Of a stretch of DNA of 11,275 bases, positions 5,409 through 11,275 are shown one piece after another. The notes beneath the pieces were generated by a model. It was not told the DNA's origin. It did not search any database and saw only the letters and a program-made list of their open reading frames with translations. The DNA is from Treponema sp. (lineage in GTDB: Bacteria > Spirochaetota > Spirochaetia > Treponematales > Breznakiellaceae): the NCBI GenBank assembly GCA_031272575.1, contig JAISTO010000170.1, positions 1 through 11,275 on the forward strand, given 5' to 3'. The position numbers and the translations under genes are program-made. The first letter of the stretch is position 1, and the number at the start of each line of letters is the position of its first letter.

Positions 5409-7487
5409 ATGGCTAACATTGACCGACACATGAAAAAAAAGTTTTTTGCAAGCGCAGGCTGCGCCGCCGCACTCTGCGCCGCGCTGCTTGCCGGCTGCCT
5501 GAAAACGCCGGGCCCCTGGGATCTGGACGCGCCGCCCCGCGGCGCGGCGGCGCGGGGTGAGGGCGCGGACACGAGCGGGCCGCTCAAGGTGGACTTCGTC
5601 GCCGAGGCACGGCAGTTCAAGTACACCGAGTCCACGCCGCTCGTCATGCCGGACGGCACCACGATGATCAAGAGCGGCGACTTAAAGCCCTTCTGGCAGT
5701 GGGTCGAAGCGGCGCTCGGCATCGACATTAGCGACGTCACAACGAAGTCCCGCGCCAGCGAGATCATGCAGACGCAGGCGGCCACAGGTTTTCGGGACGC
5801 GAACATTTACGGCGGCAACGCGGTCGCGGCCGATTTCATGAAGTACGGCGCCGAGGGGTATTTCATCAATCTGAATAACTACATTGACAGCGATATGCCG
5901 CACTTCAAGGCTTACCTCGAAAAAAACCCGAACATCAGAACCATGATCACCGCGCACGACGGGGGGCTCTACTTCCTGCCGTACATCGCGGAGTTGAACC
6001 ACTACGCGCGGGTCTTCGTGGGGCGCCAGTCCTGGGTAAGGGCGCTCCTCGACGGTGGCGCGCTCGAGACGGAGACGGCAAGCCTGGTCCCGCGTTACGA
6101 GCCCTTCTGGAGCGCTGACACGGGGACACAAGCGCGGGCGAAGAGCGGCGCGCGCCACCCGCTCAATGTCATCGCGCTGCAGAACGCGGCCGCGTCTAAA
6201 GCGGGAGGCGCTCTCAGTTTCGCTGACGCGCGCCAGGTCCTCCTCGACTACATCGCGCTGACCTATCCTGACCTGCAAAACCCCTCCGGCCTGTACCTGG
6301 GCCCCCAGGCGCGGCACGACATCGACGAACTTACGGCGCTCTGGCGGCTTGTCAGGCTCGCGCCCAACACCCTCTCGAAGCGGACGACCGGCGCGGTGGT
6401 GCCCGGCGCGGAGATAATCCCCTACTTCTTCCGCTTCGCCAGTTACCGCGAAGACCTGCTCCGCCTGGCGAACTACTTCGAGGGCCAGCGCGTCTACGGC
6501 TCCGACTCGTATGACGCCCGCTTCTACCTCGACAAGGACGGCGTTCTGCAATACTCGTACAGCGACGACAACCTGCTCGACCACCTGCTGCCGCGCTTCA
6601 AGGCGCTCTACGACGAGGGCCTCCTCGCGCCCGACTTCGCCACCACCTCCCTGAAAGAAAACTTCCGCACGATCTACTTCGGGGGTGACTTAAAAGCCGG
6701 GGCCGCCAAGTTCGGCTTTATGACCTTCGACTTTATCGGCGGCGCGACGAACGTGTCCCTGGGGGGGGGAAAGATGCAGACCGACGCGGAAGGCATACTC
6801 CCCCCCCTCACCCGCATACCCGGCGTCAGCGAGGGCTTCGTTCACTTCGTCGAAAACACCCGCGTGATAAAGCCGGACGGCTGGGCCATATCCAGCGTCA
6901 CAGGCGGCGCGAAACTGCGGCAGGCCCTTGCCCTGTTTGACTTTATGTTCAGCGAGGAAGGCAATCTCGCGCAGAACTTCGGCACGCCGGATATGCTTGA
7001 CGCGGAACCCTTCCGGGGGCCTGACGGACAGGACTATCCGAAGATGAACCAATGGTTCCACGAGAATATGTCGAAATTCTCCAACGGGGACGGCGCGATC
7101 TTCGCCCGCAGTTTCGTGGGCTACAACTTCCCCATCGGCTACGAAAAGTCCATCGGCTTCGAGCAGCAGTTCGCCTCGCCGCAGGGGCAGAAGACCTGGA
7201 AACTCTACGAGGACGCGCAGGTGCTCTCCTGCACTTACGACAAAAATCCGTCCCCCTACTTCAGCCTGGTGCCGCCGGTCTTCTCGATGACCGAGCGGCT
7301 GCAGCGCCAACTTTTGGACACGAACATCAGCGAGACGCAGACGGACAAAATCTTCAGTTATATAACGACGAACAGCACGACTATCGACGACATCAAGACC
7401 GACTACCGGAACGGCAAGATCGGCCTCTATGTGCTGGCGCACCGCGACGCCTACGCGATGATGACATCCGGCGCGGTGAAGGAGTAA
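5409..7487 (+). CDS. Extracellular solute-binding lipoprotein, LplA-like
   Basis: A 692-aa binding subunit that captures the substrate outside the inner membrane and hands it to the two permeases. The N-terminus is a lipoprotein signal with three lysines, an Ala/Cys/Leu core and lipobox LAGC (Cys30). A Pro/Gly/Ala-rich low-complexity linker follows at about 32-58, then a family 1 solute-binding fold (COG1653/LplA branch): NIYGGNAVAADFMKYGAEGY, INLNNYIDSDMP, GGLYFLPYIAE, KPDGWAISS near 490 and FMFSEEGN. It is longer than the roughly 500-570 aa common in this branch; the extra length seems spread over residues 190-330. It contains a G9 run (6761-6769) and a C8 run (6800-6807) 30 bases apart, and an A8 run just after the internal ATG. 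Its stop codon is two bases before the next gene. The substrate is unknown, probably an oligosaccharide. Confidence 0.92.
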   Translation: MANIDRHMKKKFFASAGCAAALCAALLAGCLKTPGPWDLDAPPRGAAARGEGADTSGPLKVDFVAEARQFKYTESTPLVMPDGTTMIKSGDLKPFWQWVEAALGIDISDVTTKSRASEIMQTQAATGFRDANIYGGNAVAADFMKYGAEGYFINLNNYIDSDMPHFKAYLEKNPNIRTMITAHDGGLYFLPYIAELNHYARVFVGRQSWVRALLDGGALETETASLVPRYEPFWSADTGTQARAKSGARHPLNVIALQNAAASKAGGALSFADARQVLLDYIALTYPDLQNPSGLYLGPQARHDIDELTALWRLVRLAPNTLSKRTTGAVVPGAEIIPYFFRFASYREDLLRLANYFEGQRVYGSDSYDARFYLDKDGVLQYSYSDDNLLDHLLPRFKALYDEGLLAPDFATTSLKENFRTIYFGGDLKAGAAKFGFMTFDFIGGATNVSLGGGKMQTDAEGILPPLTRIPGVSEGFVHFVENTRVIKPDGWAISSVTGGAKLRQALALFDFMFSEEGNLAQNFGTPDMLDAEPFRGPDGQDYPKMNQWFHENMSKFSNGDGAIFARSFVGYNFPIGYEKSIGFEQQFASPQGQKTWKLYEDAQVLSCTYDKNPSPYFSLVPPVFSMTERLQRQLLDTNISETQTDKIFSYITTNSTTIDDIKTDYRNGKIGLYVLAHRDAYAMMTSGAVKE

Positions 7488-7489
7488 AC

Positions 7490-8113
7490 ATGAAACTAAC
7501 GAAACGCTTACAGATTCAGCGCGGGGCGCTTGCGGGCTTCTTTGCCGCGGGGGGGCTGCTTCTCATACACGCGCTCGGCTTTGTCACCACCGTGTATATG
7601 TTCTACACCTATGGGGATAACCGGCTCTTCAACTTTTACAACGCCATGCAGGAAGTGAACGCCCTCCTCTTCCGCAACGCGCTTATTATCATCCTCTGCG
7701 GGGTGCTGCTGGCGCTGCTCGAAGTGCAGAGCAAAAGCGCGGGCCCTCTGACTCTGGCGCTCAGCGCCGCCGCCGCCGCGTTTGCGGCCTGTCTGGGGGT
7801 GCAGTCACTGCGGACGCTCCGCGCCGCCCGCGCGCTCTACGGCAGCCTTGGTTCCGACTTCGCCTCGCTCGAGCGCTACGTCAGGGAGGGCTGGATTTCC
7901 TACACCCCCTCGACCTTTGCCTGGGATGCGGGTATCGCGCTCTGCGTCCTGCTCCTCTGCGCGGCGCTCTTCCTTTCCGTTGTCGTGTCAGTCAACGCGT
8001 TCGCCAAAGACGCGCCGGCCGGCAGTCAAGTTGCCGAAGGCCGGTCAAAAAATGAAACAGCGTTCAAAAACCTGAACGCGGGTCAGGAGTTACCACAGGA
8101 GGCAGCCGTATGA
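7490..8113 (+). CDS. Unknown integral membrane protein of the transporter operon (first)
   Basis: A 207-aa protein. ATG at 7490 follows GGAG (7481-7484) that lies inside the end of the binding-protein gene. A much longer open frame reaches back into that gene but is only a shadow there. Four hydrophobic segments are seen: about 13-38, 60-78, 84-102 and 146-168. With the N-terminus inside, a large polar loop (about 103-145, containing LYGSLGSDFASLERY and WISYTPSTFAW) would face outward and a 40-residue hydrophilic tail would be cytoplasmic. I do not recognise a family; it lacks an EAA loop, so it is not a standard permease. Translational coupling to the binding protein upstream and to the next gene (ATGA overlap) ties it to the transporter. 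An accessory, assembly or regulatory role is inferred only. Confidence 0.8.
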   Translation: MKLTKRLQIQRGALAGFFAAGGLLLIHALGFVTTVYMFYTYGDNRLFNFYNAMQEVNALLFRNALIIILCGVLLALLEVQSKSAGPLTLALSAAAAAFAACLGVQSLRTLRAARALYGSLGSDFASLERYVREGWISYTPSTFAWDAGIALCVLLLCAALFLSVVVSVNAFAKDAPAGSQVAEGRSKNETAFKNLNAGQELPQEAAV

Positions 8114-8541
8114 CACTGTACGAAAAGTTACTGTACCAGCCCAACGCCGCGCCTTCGCGCCTCGCCATGCTCTCGCTCGTATTCAACACCGCGCAGATCA
8201 TCTTCAGCCTGAACAGCATCGACGTGAACGCCGGGGGCATACGGGTCGCGGAAATCATCCTGCTGAACATCGTGCTCTCGTTCGCGGTGTTTGTCGCGGC
8301 CACCGAAGTGAAGCGCTACAGCGTCCCCTGGTCGTGGGGGATTTTCGGCATCGCGGTGTTTCAGGCGCTGCGCATCGCGATGATGCCCGCGTCCATTAGC
8401 GGCGTCGCGTGGGCCGGCATAAGCGGGCTCTTCGCCGCGTCCGCCGCGTCCCTGTTCGCCGCCTCGCTCTGGTCACTCGCCCAGTGCAGGAGGTACCGCA
8501 TCGCGCAGAACGCGCGGAAGGAGGCGTCATGTCATTCCTGA
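8110..8541 (+). CDS. Unknown small integral membrane protein (second)
   Basis: A 143-aa protein starting in an ATGA overlap with the preceding gene, with AGGAGG (8097-8102) at seven bases. Four hydrophobic segments lie at about 18-36, 44-65, 72-90 and 98-122. The N-terminus (MTLYEKLLYQPNAAPSR) and the basic C-terminus (CRRYRIAQNARKE) would be cytoplasmic. No recognised domain or catalytic motif is present. Its end overlaps the ATPase start by 13 bases, so translation of the two is probably coupled, and a physical partnership with the ATPase or permeases is plausible. It could be a small subunit of the transporter or a regulator of it; nothing in the sequence decides. Confidence 0.8.
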   Translation: MTLYEKLLYQPNAAPSRLAMLSLVFNTAQIIFSLNSIDVNAGGIRVAEIILLNIVLSFAVFVAATEVKRYSVPWSWGIFGIAVFQALRIAMMPASISGVAWAGISGLFAASAASLFAASLWSLAQCRRYRIAQNARKEASCHS

Positions 8542-9668
8542 GTTTGAAGGACATCTGCAAGGTCTACCCGGGCGGCGTACAAGCCGTCAGTAACGTCAGC
8601 CTTGACGCGGAAGAGGGCGAGTGCATCGTGCTTGTGGGGCCCTCCGGCTGCGGCAAGTCGACCCTGCTCCGCATGATCGCGGGGCTCGAAAGCATCAGCG
8701 CCGGGGAACTGCGCCTGAAGGGGAAGCGCATTAACGACCTCGCGCCCGCCGAGCGGGATGTGGCGATGGTCTTTCAGGATTACGCGCTCTACGGCAACAT
8801 GACGGTGTACCGCAACATCGGCTTCAGTCTGACCATACGGGGCGAAGATGACGACACTATCCACCAGCGGGTAATGGACGTGTCACGGACGGTGGGGCTC
8901 TTCGATTACCTCAACCGCTACCCAAAGGCGCTCTCCGGCGGGCAGAAGCAGCGGGTCGCGATGGGGCGCTCGCTCGCGAAGCAGGCGGCGCTCCTCTTAA
9001 TGGACGAGCCGCTCTCGAACCTGGACGCGAAATTGCGCCTGGAAACACGCCGCGAACTTGCGCAACTGCACAACGCGCTCAAAACGACCGTCGTCTATGT
9101 GACGCACGACCAGACCGAGGCGATGACGCTCGCGGACCGCATCGTCGTGCTCTGCGACGGCGTCGTCCAGCAGATAGGCCGGCCGGGCGAAATCTACCGC
9201 GATCCGGCCAACCTCTTCACCGCGGGCTTTATCGGGATGCCGCCCATCAACCTGCTCAAAGGTACTTTCCACGACGGCGCTTTTGTGGCGCTGGGGAGCG
9301 GGGGGGAGGCCGCGTTCAAGGCCGCGCTGGGGCCCGCGGAAAAAGCGGCCCTTGCGGGCAAGGCCGGCCAAACCCTCGTGCTCGGCCTGCGCCCGGAGCA
9401 GATCCGCGCGGGCGGCTCGGGCGCCGCGGGCGCTGCCCTCTGCCGCGTCGGGGGGACTATCCTGCACACCGAGTTCCTGGGGCCGGAGTACAGCATCACC
9501 GCGGACGCGGGCGGCTGCGCCATAGGCTGCAGGATGAGCGCGGACGAACACGCCGCGCGCGGGCAGCGCCTCGAACTGCGCTTCAGCATGGGGGACGCGC
9601 TCTTCTTTGACGCGGCCTCGGGCGCGCGCATACGGATACCGGCCGCGGCCGGCAGGGAGGCAGCATGA
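8529..9668 (+). CDS. Sugar ABC transporter ATP-binding protein, MsmK/UgpC type
   Basis: A 379-aa cytoplasmic ATPase that powers import. ATG at 8529 follows AAGGAGG (8518-8524); a longer open frame upstream is not needed. Motifs in order: Walker A GPSGCGKST (37-45), Q-loop VFQDYALY (Gln83), signature LSGGQKQRV (135-143), Walker B LLLMDEP (155-161), D-loop SNLD (163-166) and H-loop His193 in VTHDQTEA. The C-terminal part (about 235-379) is the regulatory OB-like domain of the MalK/UgpC/MsmK group, with LGLRPEQIR near 297. All catalytic residues are intact, and total length is typical. The EAA loops of both permeases fit this ATPase. It lies between two pairs of unknown membrane genes, overlapping the upstream one by 13 bases and the downstream one by ATGA. 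Many LplABC-type loci lack their own ATPase and borrow a shared one; here it is included. Confidence 0.94.
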   Translation: MSFLSLKDICKVYPGGVQAVSNVSLDAEEGECIVLVGPSGCGKSTLLRMIAGLESISAGELRLKGKRINDLAPAERDVAMVFQDYALYGNMTVYRNIGFSLTIRGEDDDTIHQRVMDVSRTVGLFDYLNRYPKALSGGQKQRVAMGRSLAKQAALLLMDEPLSNLDAKLRLETRRELAQLHNALKTTVVYVTHDQTEAMTLADRIVVLCDGVVQQIGRPGEIYRDPANLFTAGFIGMPPINLLKGTFHDGAFVALGSGGEAAFKAALGPAEKAALAGKAGQTLVLGLRPEQIRAGGSGAAGAALCRVGGTILHTEFLGPEYSITADAGGCAIGCRMSADEHAARGQRLELRFSMGDALFFDAASGARIRIPAAAGREAA

Positions 9669-10138
9669 AAACGAAGAAACTGCAAAAGGCCGTCACGATA
9701 CTCTGCGCGGCGCTCGCGGTCCTCGAGTTACTGGTCTCGTACAAGACGATAGCCATGACTCTGCTCTCGACGGTCGAGTTGACGGGCATAGCGCTTTTCG
9801 CATTTATGATCACCGGCCTCGTGACGCTCTTCGCCGTCACCCGCATGGGGGGCGTCTCGTTCGGGCGCAGGCTCTTCGCGTGCATAGCCGCGCTGCTGAG
9901 CGCCGTCTCCGGCCTCTGGTACCTCCTGCTCCTCCGCTCTGACGCGAAGTTTTTCCAAAACATCTACTTCAGCCTGAACCGCGCAACCGGCGTCTACGAG
10001 CCCCTCGCGCTGGGGCAACGCGCCGCGGCCTCCGTGCCGCTTGCCTTCGTCGCGCTCGGAGCCGCGCTCTACGGCCTAAGCGCGCTCGTCATCCTCGGCA
10101 TGGCGATAGCTGACAGCGTTCGCGGGGAAAAGGGGTAG
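9665..10138 (+). CDS. Unknown small integral membrane protein (third)
   Basis: A 157-aa protein. ATG at 9665 overlaps the ATPase stop codon (ATGA), with GGGAGG (9655-9660) four bases before it. Four hydrophobic segments lie at about 9-30, 37-57, 68-88 and 122-148. A polar loop between segments three and four (RSDAKFFQNIYFSLN and onward) would be outward-facing if the Lys-rich N-terminus is inside. This layout resembles the first unknown membrane protein, with short segments 1-3, a long third loop and a final helix, so the two may be distant relatives. No known domain is recognised. Immediate coupling to the ATPase suggests a job in the same complex. Confidence 0.8.
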   Translation: MKTKKLQKAVTILCAALAVLELLVSYKTIAMTLLSTVELTGIALFAFMITGLVTLFAVTRMGGVSFGRRLFACIAALLSAVSGLWYLLLLRSDAKFFQNIYFSLNRATGVYEPLALGQRAAASVPLAFVALGAALYGLSALVILGMAIADSVRGEKG

Positions 10139-10190
10139 CGCCATCAGGAACCCCTTCAAAAGCGACGCCTTCAAGAGCACCCTCTTCCGT

Positions 10191-10640
10191 ATGTGGGCCG
10201 CGGGGGCCGTGTGCTTCTTCGCGGCCTGGGGTCGCAGCGGCACCCTCGAACCGGACGCGGCCTACTCGCTCGACCTGGTCGTGGGCCTTATCCTCATCAT
10301 GCTCCTCTGCGACTGGATCATCGTGGGCCCCGTGCTCCGTATGCTCTTCAGGCGCCGCGCGGAAAGCGAAGCGGCGCCGCACCGGGGTCTCGTTCACATC
10401 TTTGTGCGCAGCCTCCTTCACATCGTCAAAGTGACGGCAATCATCGTCTGCATTGTGGCCACCTACTTCCTGTTGAACACCGCGCTTATCCGCGTCTTCA
10501 AAGGTGACCGCGGCGCCGTCCCCCTCCCCCTCGAACCGCTCCTCTTCGGCGTCCTGTACGGCCTCTACTCCCTGGCCTTCGATACTATCGCGGCCGCGGC
10601 GCGGAGGGCGCGGCGCGGCCGCCGTCATTCCGCGGCTTGA
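10191..10640 (+). CDS. Unknown small integral membrane protein (fourth), start uncertain
   Basis: At least 149 aa from ATG 10191, but that codon has no ribosome site and falls right at the first membrane segment. The same frame is open upstream, and an ATC codon at 10143 sits seven bases after AGGGG (10131-10135) and four bases after the previous stop. It would add a natural hydrophilic start (xRNPFKSDAFKSTLFR), for about 165 aa. Hydrophobic segments from the ATG are at about 2-14, 25-44, 77-99 and 118-138. The basic CDWIIVGPVLRMLFRRRAES stretch is probably cytoplasmic. The end is odd: from base 10624 the reading frame enters the repeat array, which supplies the last codons (RHSAA) and the TGA stop. 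The original C-terminus may therefore have been replaced or trimmed. Last gene of the operon; function unknown. Confidence 0.72.
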   Translation: MWAAGAVCFFAAWGRSGTLEPDAAYSLDLVVGLILIMLLCDWIIVGPVLRMLFRRRAESEAAPHRGLVHIFVRSLLHIVKVTAIIVCIVATYFLLNTALIRVFKGDRGAVPLPLEPLLFGVLYGLYSLAFDTIAAAARRARRGRRHSAA

Positions 10641-10686
10641 CCGCGGCGCTGAAGCGCTTGTCATTCCGCGGCTTGTCCGCGGAATC
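10624..10686. repeat. 63-bp hairpin repeat, copy 1
   Basis: Begins GTCATTCCGCGGCTTGACCG and ends CCGCGGAATC. Inside are three hairpins: CCGCGG-cttga-CCGCGG, GCGCT-ga-AGCGC and ATTCCGCGG-cttgt-CCGCGGAAT. Its first 17 bases form the 3' end of the last operon gene. It may also serve as the operon's transcript end, though no T tract follows. Confidence 0.9.
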
Positions 10687-10688
10687 TG

Positions 10689-10704
10689 GCGGCGTTTACG
10701 CCGC
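10689..10704. repeat. Extra hairpin unique to the first repeat interval
   Basis: GCGGCGT (10689-10695) pairs with ACGCCGC (10698-10704). It makes the first interval of the array longer (137 against 127 bases from copy start to copy start). Confidence 0.6.
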
Positions 10705-10723
10705 TCGCAACCCGTAGGGCCAG

Positions 10724-10746
10724 ACTCCGCGCTTAAAGCGCGGAGT
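10724..10746. repeat. Follower hairpin after copy 1
   Basis: ACTCCGCGC pairs with GCGCGGAGT around TTAAA. It is followed by GAC, so with the GTCATTCCGCG of the preceding unit it also forms a larger imperfect inverted repeat. Confidence 0.8.
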
Positions 10747-10760
10747 GACGAGCGCCCCTC

Positions 10761-10823
10761 GTCATTCCGCGGCTTGACCGCGGCGCTGAAGCGCTTGTCA
10801 TTCCGCGGCTTGTCCGCGGAATC
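10761..10823. repeat. 63-bp hairpin repeat, copy 2
   Basis: Identical base for base to copy 1, starting 137 bases after it. Confidence 0.9.
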
Positions 10824-10826
10824 CAG

Positions 10827-10849
10827 ACTCCGCGATCAAGTCGCGGAGT
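10827..10849. repeat. Follower hairpin after copy 2
   Basis: ACTCCGCGA pairs with TCGCGGAGT around TCAAG. The last stem pair is A-T instead of the C-G of copy 1, a change on both sides that keeps the stem. Confidence 0.8.
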
Positions 10850-10887
10850 GACGGGGCGCTCACGGCGCGGAGTAACGAACGCGCATT

Positions 10888-10950
10888 GTCATTCCGCGGC
10901 TTGACCGCGGCGCTGAAGCGCTTGTCATTCCGCGGCTTGTCCGCGGAATC
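10888..10950. repeat. 63-bp hairpin repeat, copy 3
   Basis: Identical to copies 1 and 2, starting 127 bases after copy 2. A decayed fragment of a further copy (TTCATTCTGCGGCTTGG) is at about 10990-11007. Confidence 0.9.
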
Positions 10951-10953
10951 CAG

Positions 10954-10976
10954 ACTCCGCGCTCAAGGCGCGGCGT
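10954..10976. repeat. Follower hairpin after copy 3
   Basis: ACTCCGCGC and GCGCGGCGT flank TCAAG; one mismatch in the right arm. Confidence 0.75.
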
Positions 10977-11107
10977 GACGAGCGCGCCCTTTCATTCTGC
11001 GGCTTGGAAACGGGACCGAGCGGCGCAAGCGCCGAACCGTTCGTAGAACGGCATGCGCGTTCAACGCGCCCCCCTCTCCCCCGCGGAATCTCCCCCGCAT
11101 CACGCCC

Positions 11108-11142
11108 GAGTCCCGAGTCCCGAGTCCCAAGTCCCAAGTCCC
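11108..11142. repeat. Five-copy heptamer tandem repeat
   Basis: GAGTCCC three times (11108-11128), then AAGTCCC twice (11129-11142), 35 bases in all, beginning 10 bases beyond the stop codon of the minus-strand gene. Short tandem heptamers of this kind vary in copy number by slippage. Confidence 0.9.
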
Positions 11143-11152
11143 AATATAAGCG

Positions 11153-11275
11153 TTACATGACCTGCTCTTCCCAGTATATCGCTTCCTCTGCCTCCGCTTC
11201 GGGATCGACGATTCCGGCAGCCCGCATACGGCGGGCGCGTTCCTCCCAGGTCATGCCGTTGACGGGCCGGAACTC
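11153..11275 (-). CDS. 3' end of a minus-strand gene, unknown product
   Basis: On the minus strand a frame is open from the window edge to TAA (complement of 11153-11155), giving 40 residues. They are hydrophilic and charged, with a helical look (TWEERARRMRAAGIVDPEAE, then an acidic tail ending WEEQVM). Composition and the clean stop before the heptamer repeat suggest a real coding end, convergent with the transporter operon. The 5' part is outside the window, though an internal Met in this tail means a very short separate gene cannot be excluded. Small regulatory proteins such as antitoxins can end this way, but there is not enough sequence to name a family. Confidence 0.55.
   Translation of the reverse strand, partial: EFRPVNGMTWEERARRMRAAGIVDPEAEAEEAIYWEEQVM

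Larger units (their letters stand above)
10641..11152. other. Non-coding block of consecutive hairpins
   Basis: No credible gene is seen here. Frames that stay open do so because the repeats lack stops in some phases. Besides the 63-bp units there are hairpins at 11021-11034 (CGGCGC/GCGCCG), 11037-11051 (CCGTTC/GAACGG) and 11055-11069 (GCGCGTT/AACGCGC). The block lies between the end of the plus-strand operon and a convergent minus-strand gene, so it could end transcription from both sides. Confidence 0.65.

Noticed and set aside
5682..6584. 300-codon open frame on the minus strand in the binding-protein gene
   Set aside because: Composition (Val/Arg/Glu-rich) is that of an antisense shadow; the plus strand has an intact lipoprotein with signal and domain.
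7052..7489. Long open frame running from within the binding-protein gene into the first unknown membrane gene
   Set aside because: This part overlaps the well-supported binding-protein frame and encodes an Arg-rich, non-protein-like sequence; the ATG at 7490 with GGAG upstream explains the real gene.
8409..8528. Upstream extension of the ATPase
   Set aside because: The extension is Arg-rich and overlaps the second membrane gene; AAGGAGG before ATG 8529 and the conserved MSFLSLKDI start fit the family.
10504..10851. 115-codon frame across the hairpin repeats
   Set aside because: Its residues come from repeated DNA (VIPRLDRG and RLVRG patterns), with no ribosome site.
10624..10980. CRISPR array
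   Set aside because: The units are long, internally palindromic and multi-hairpin, the intervals are themselves related hairpins and not unique spacers, and no cas genes are present.

Overview
The window looks like chromosomal DNA of a GC-rich spirochaete, most likely a Treponema-like lineage of a gut community. This rests on gene content: an LplA/LplB/LplC-type carbohydrate transporter with a lipoprotein binding subunit, a beta-barrel/SUMF1 fusion, a small membrane-anchored coiled-coil protein, and many dispersed palindromic repeats. It is inferred, not proven. Genes are dense and run on the plus strand, except for a gene tail on the minus strand at the right edge.

Left part (1-1216): two surface-protein genes overlap by a few bases, a discoidin (F5/8 type C)-like protein and a lipoprotein with a repetitive beta-rich body. 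Each is broken by one frameshift, and a strong intrinsic terminator closes the pair. Middle (1217-3257): a 128-aa membrane-anchored coiled-coil protein has its own promoter. It is followed by a near-perfect consensus promoter, a 14-bp palindrome in the leader, and a 480-aa exported protein joining an outer-membrane-barrel-like half to a SUMF1 half.

Main operon (3292 to about 10640): a promoter (TTGACT-17-TATACT) drives permease 1 (LplB type), permease 2 (LplC/YtcP type), a 692-aa lipoprotein solute-binding protein, two small unknown membrane proteins, an MsmK/UgpC-type ATPase, and two more small unknown membrane proteins. Gene junctions from the binding protein onward are overlapping or separated by 2-4 bases, so the four unknown membrane proteins are very probably co-translated with the transporter. 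The first three genes and the ATPase make a complete sugar/oligosaccharide importer. The arrangement membrane pair - ATPase - membrane pair is the least explained and most interesting part of the window. An imperfect inverted-repeat element sits inside the operon just before the binding-protein gene, where it could adjust relative expression.

Right part (10624-11275): a non-coding block of back-to-back hairpins contains three identical 63-bp units and begins inside the 3' end of the last operon gene. A 35-bp heptamer tandem repeat and the 3' end of a convergent minus-strand gene follow.
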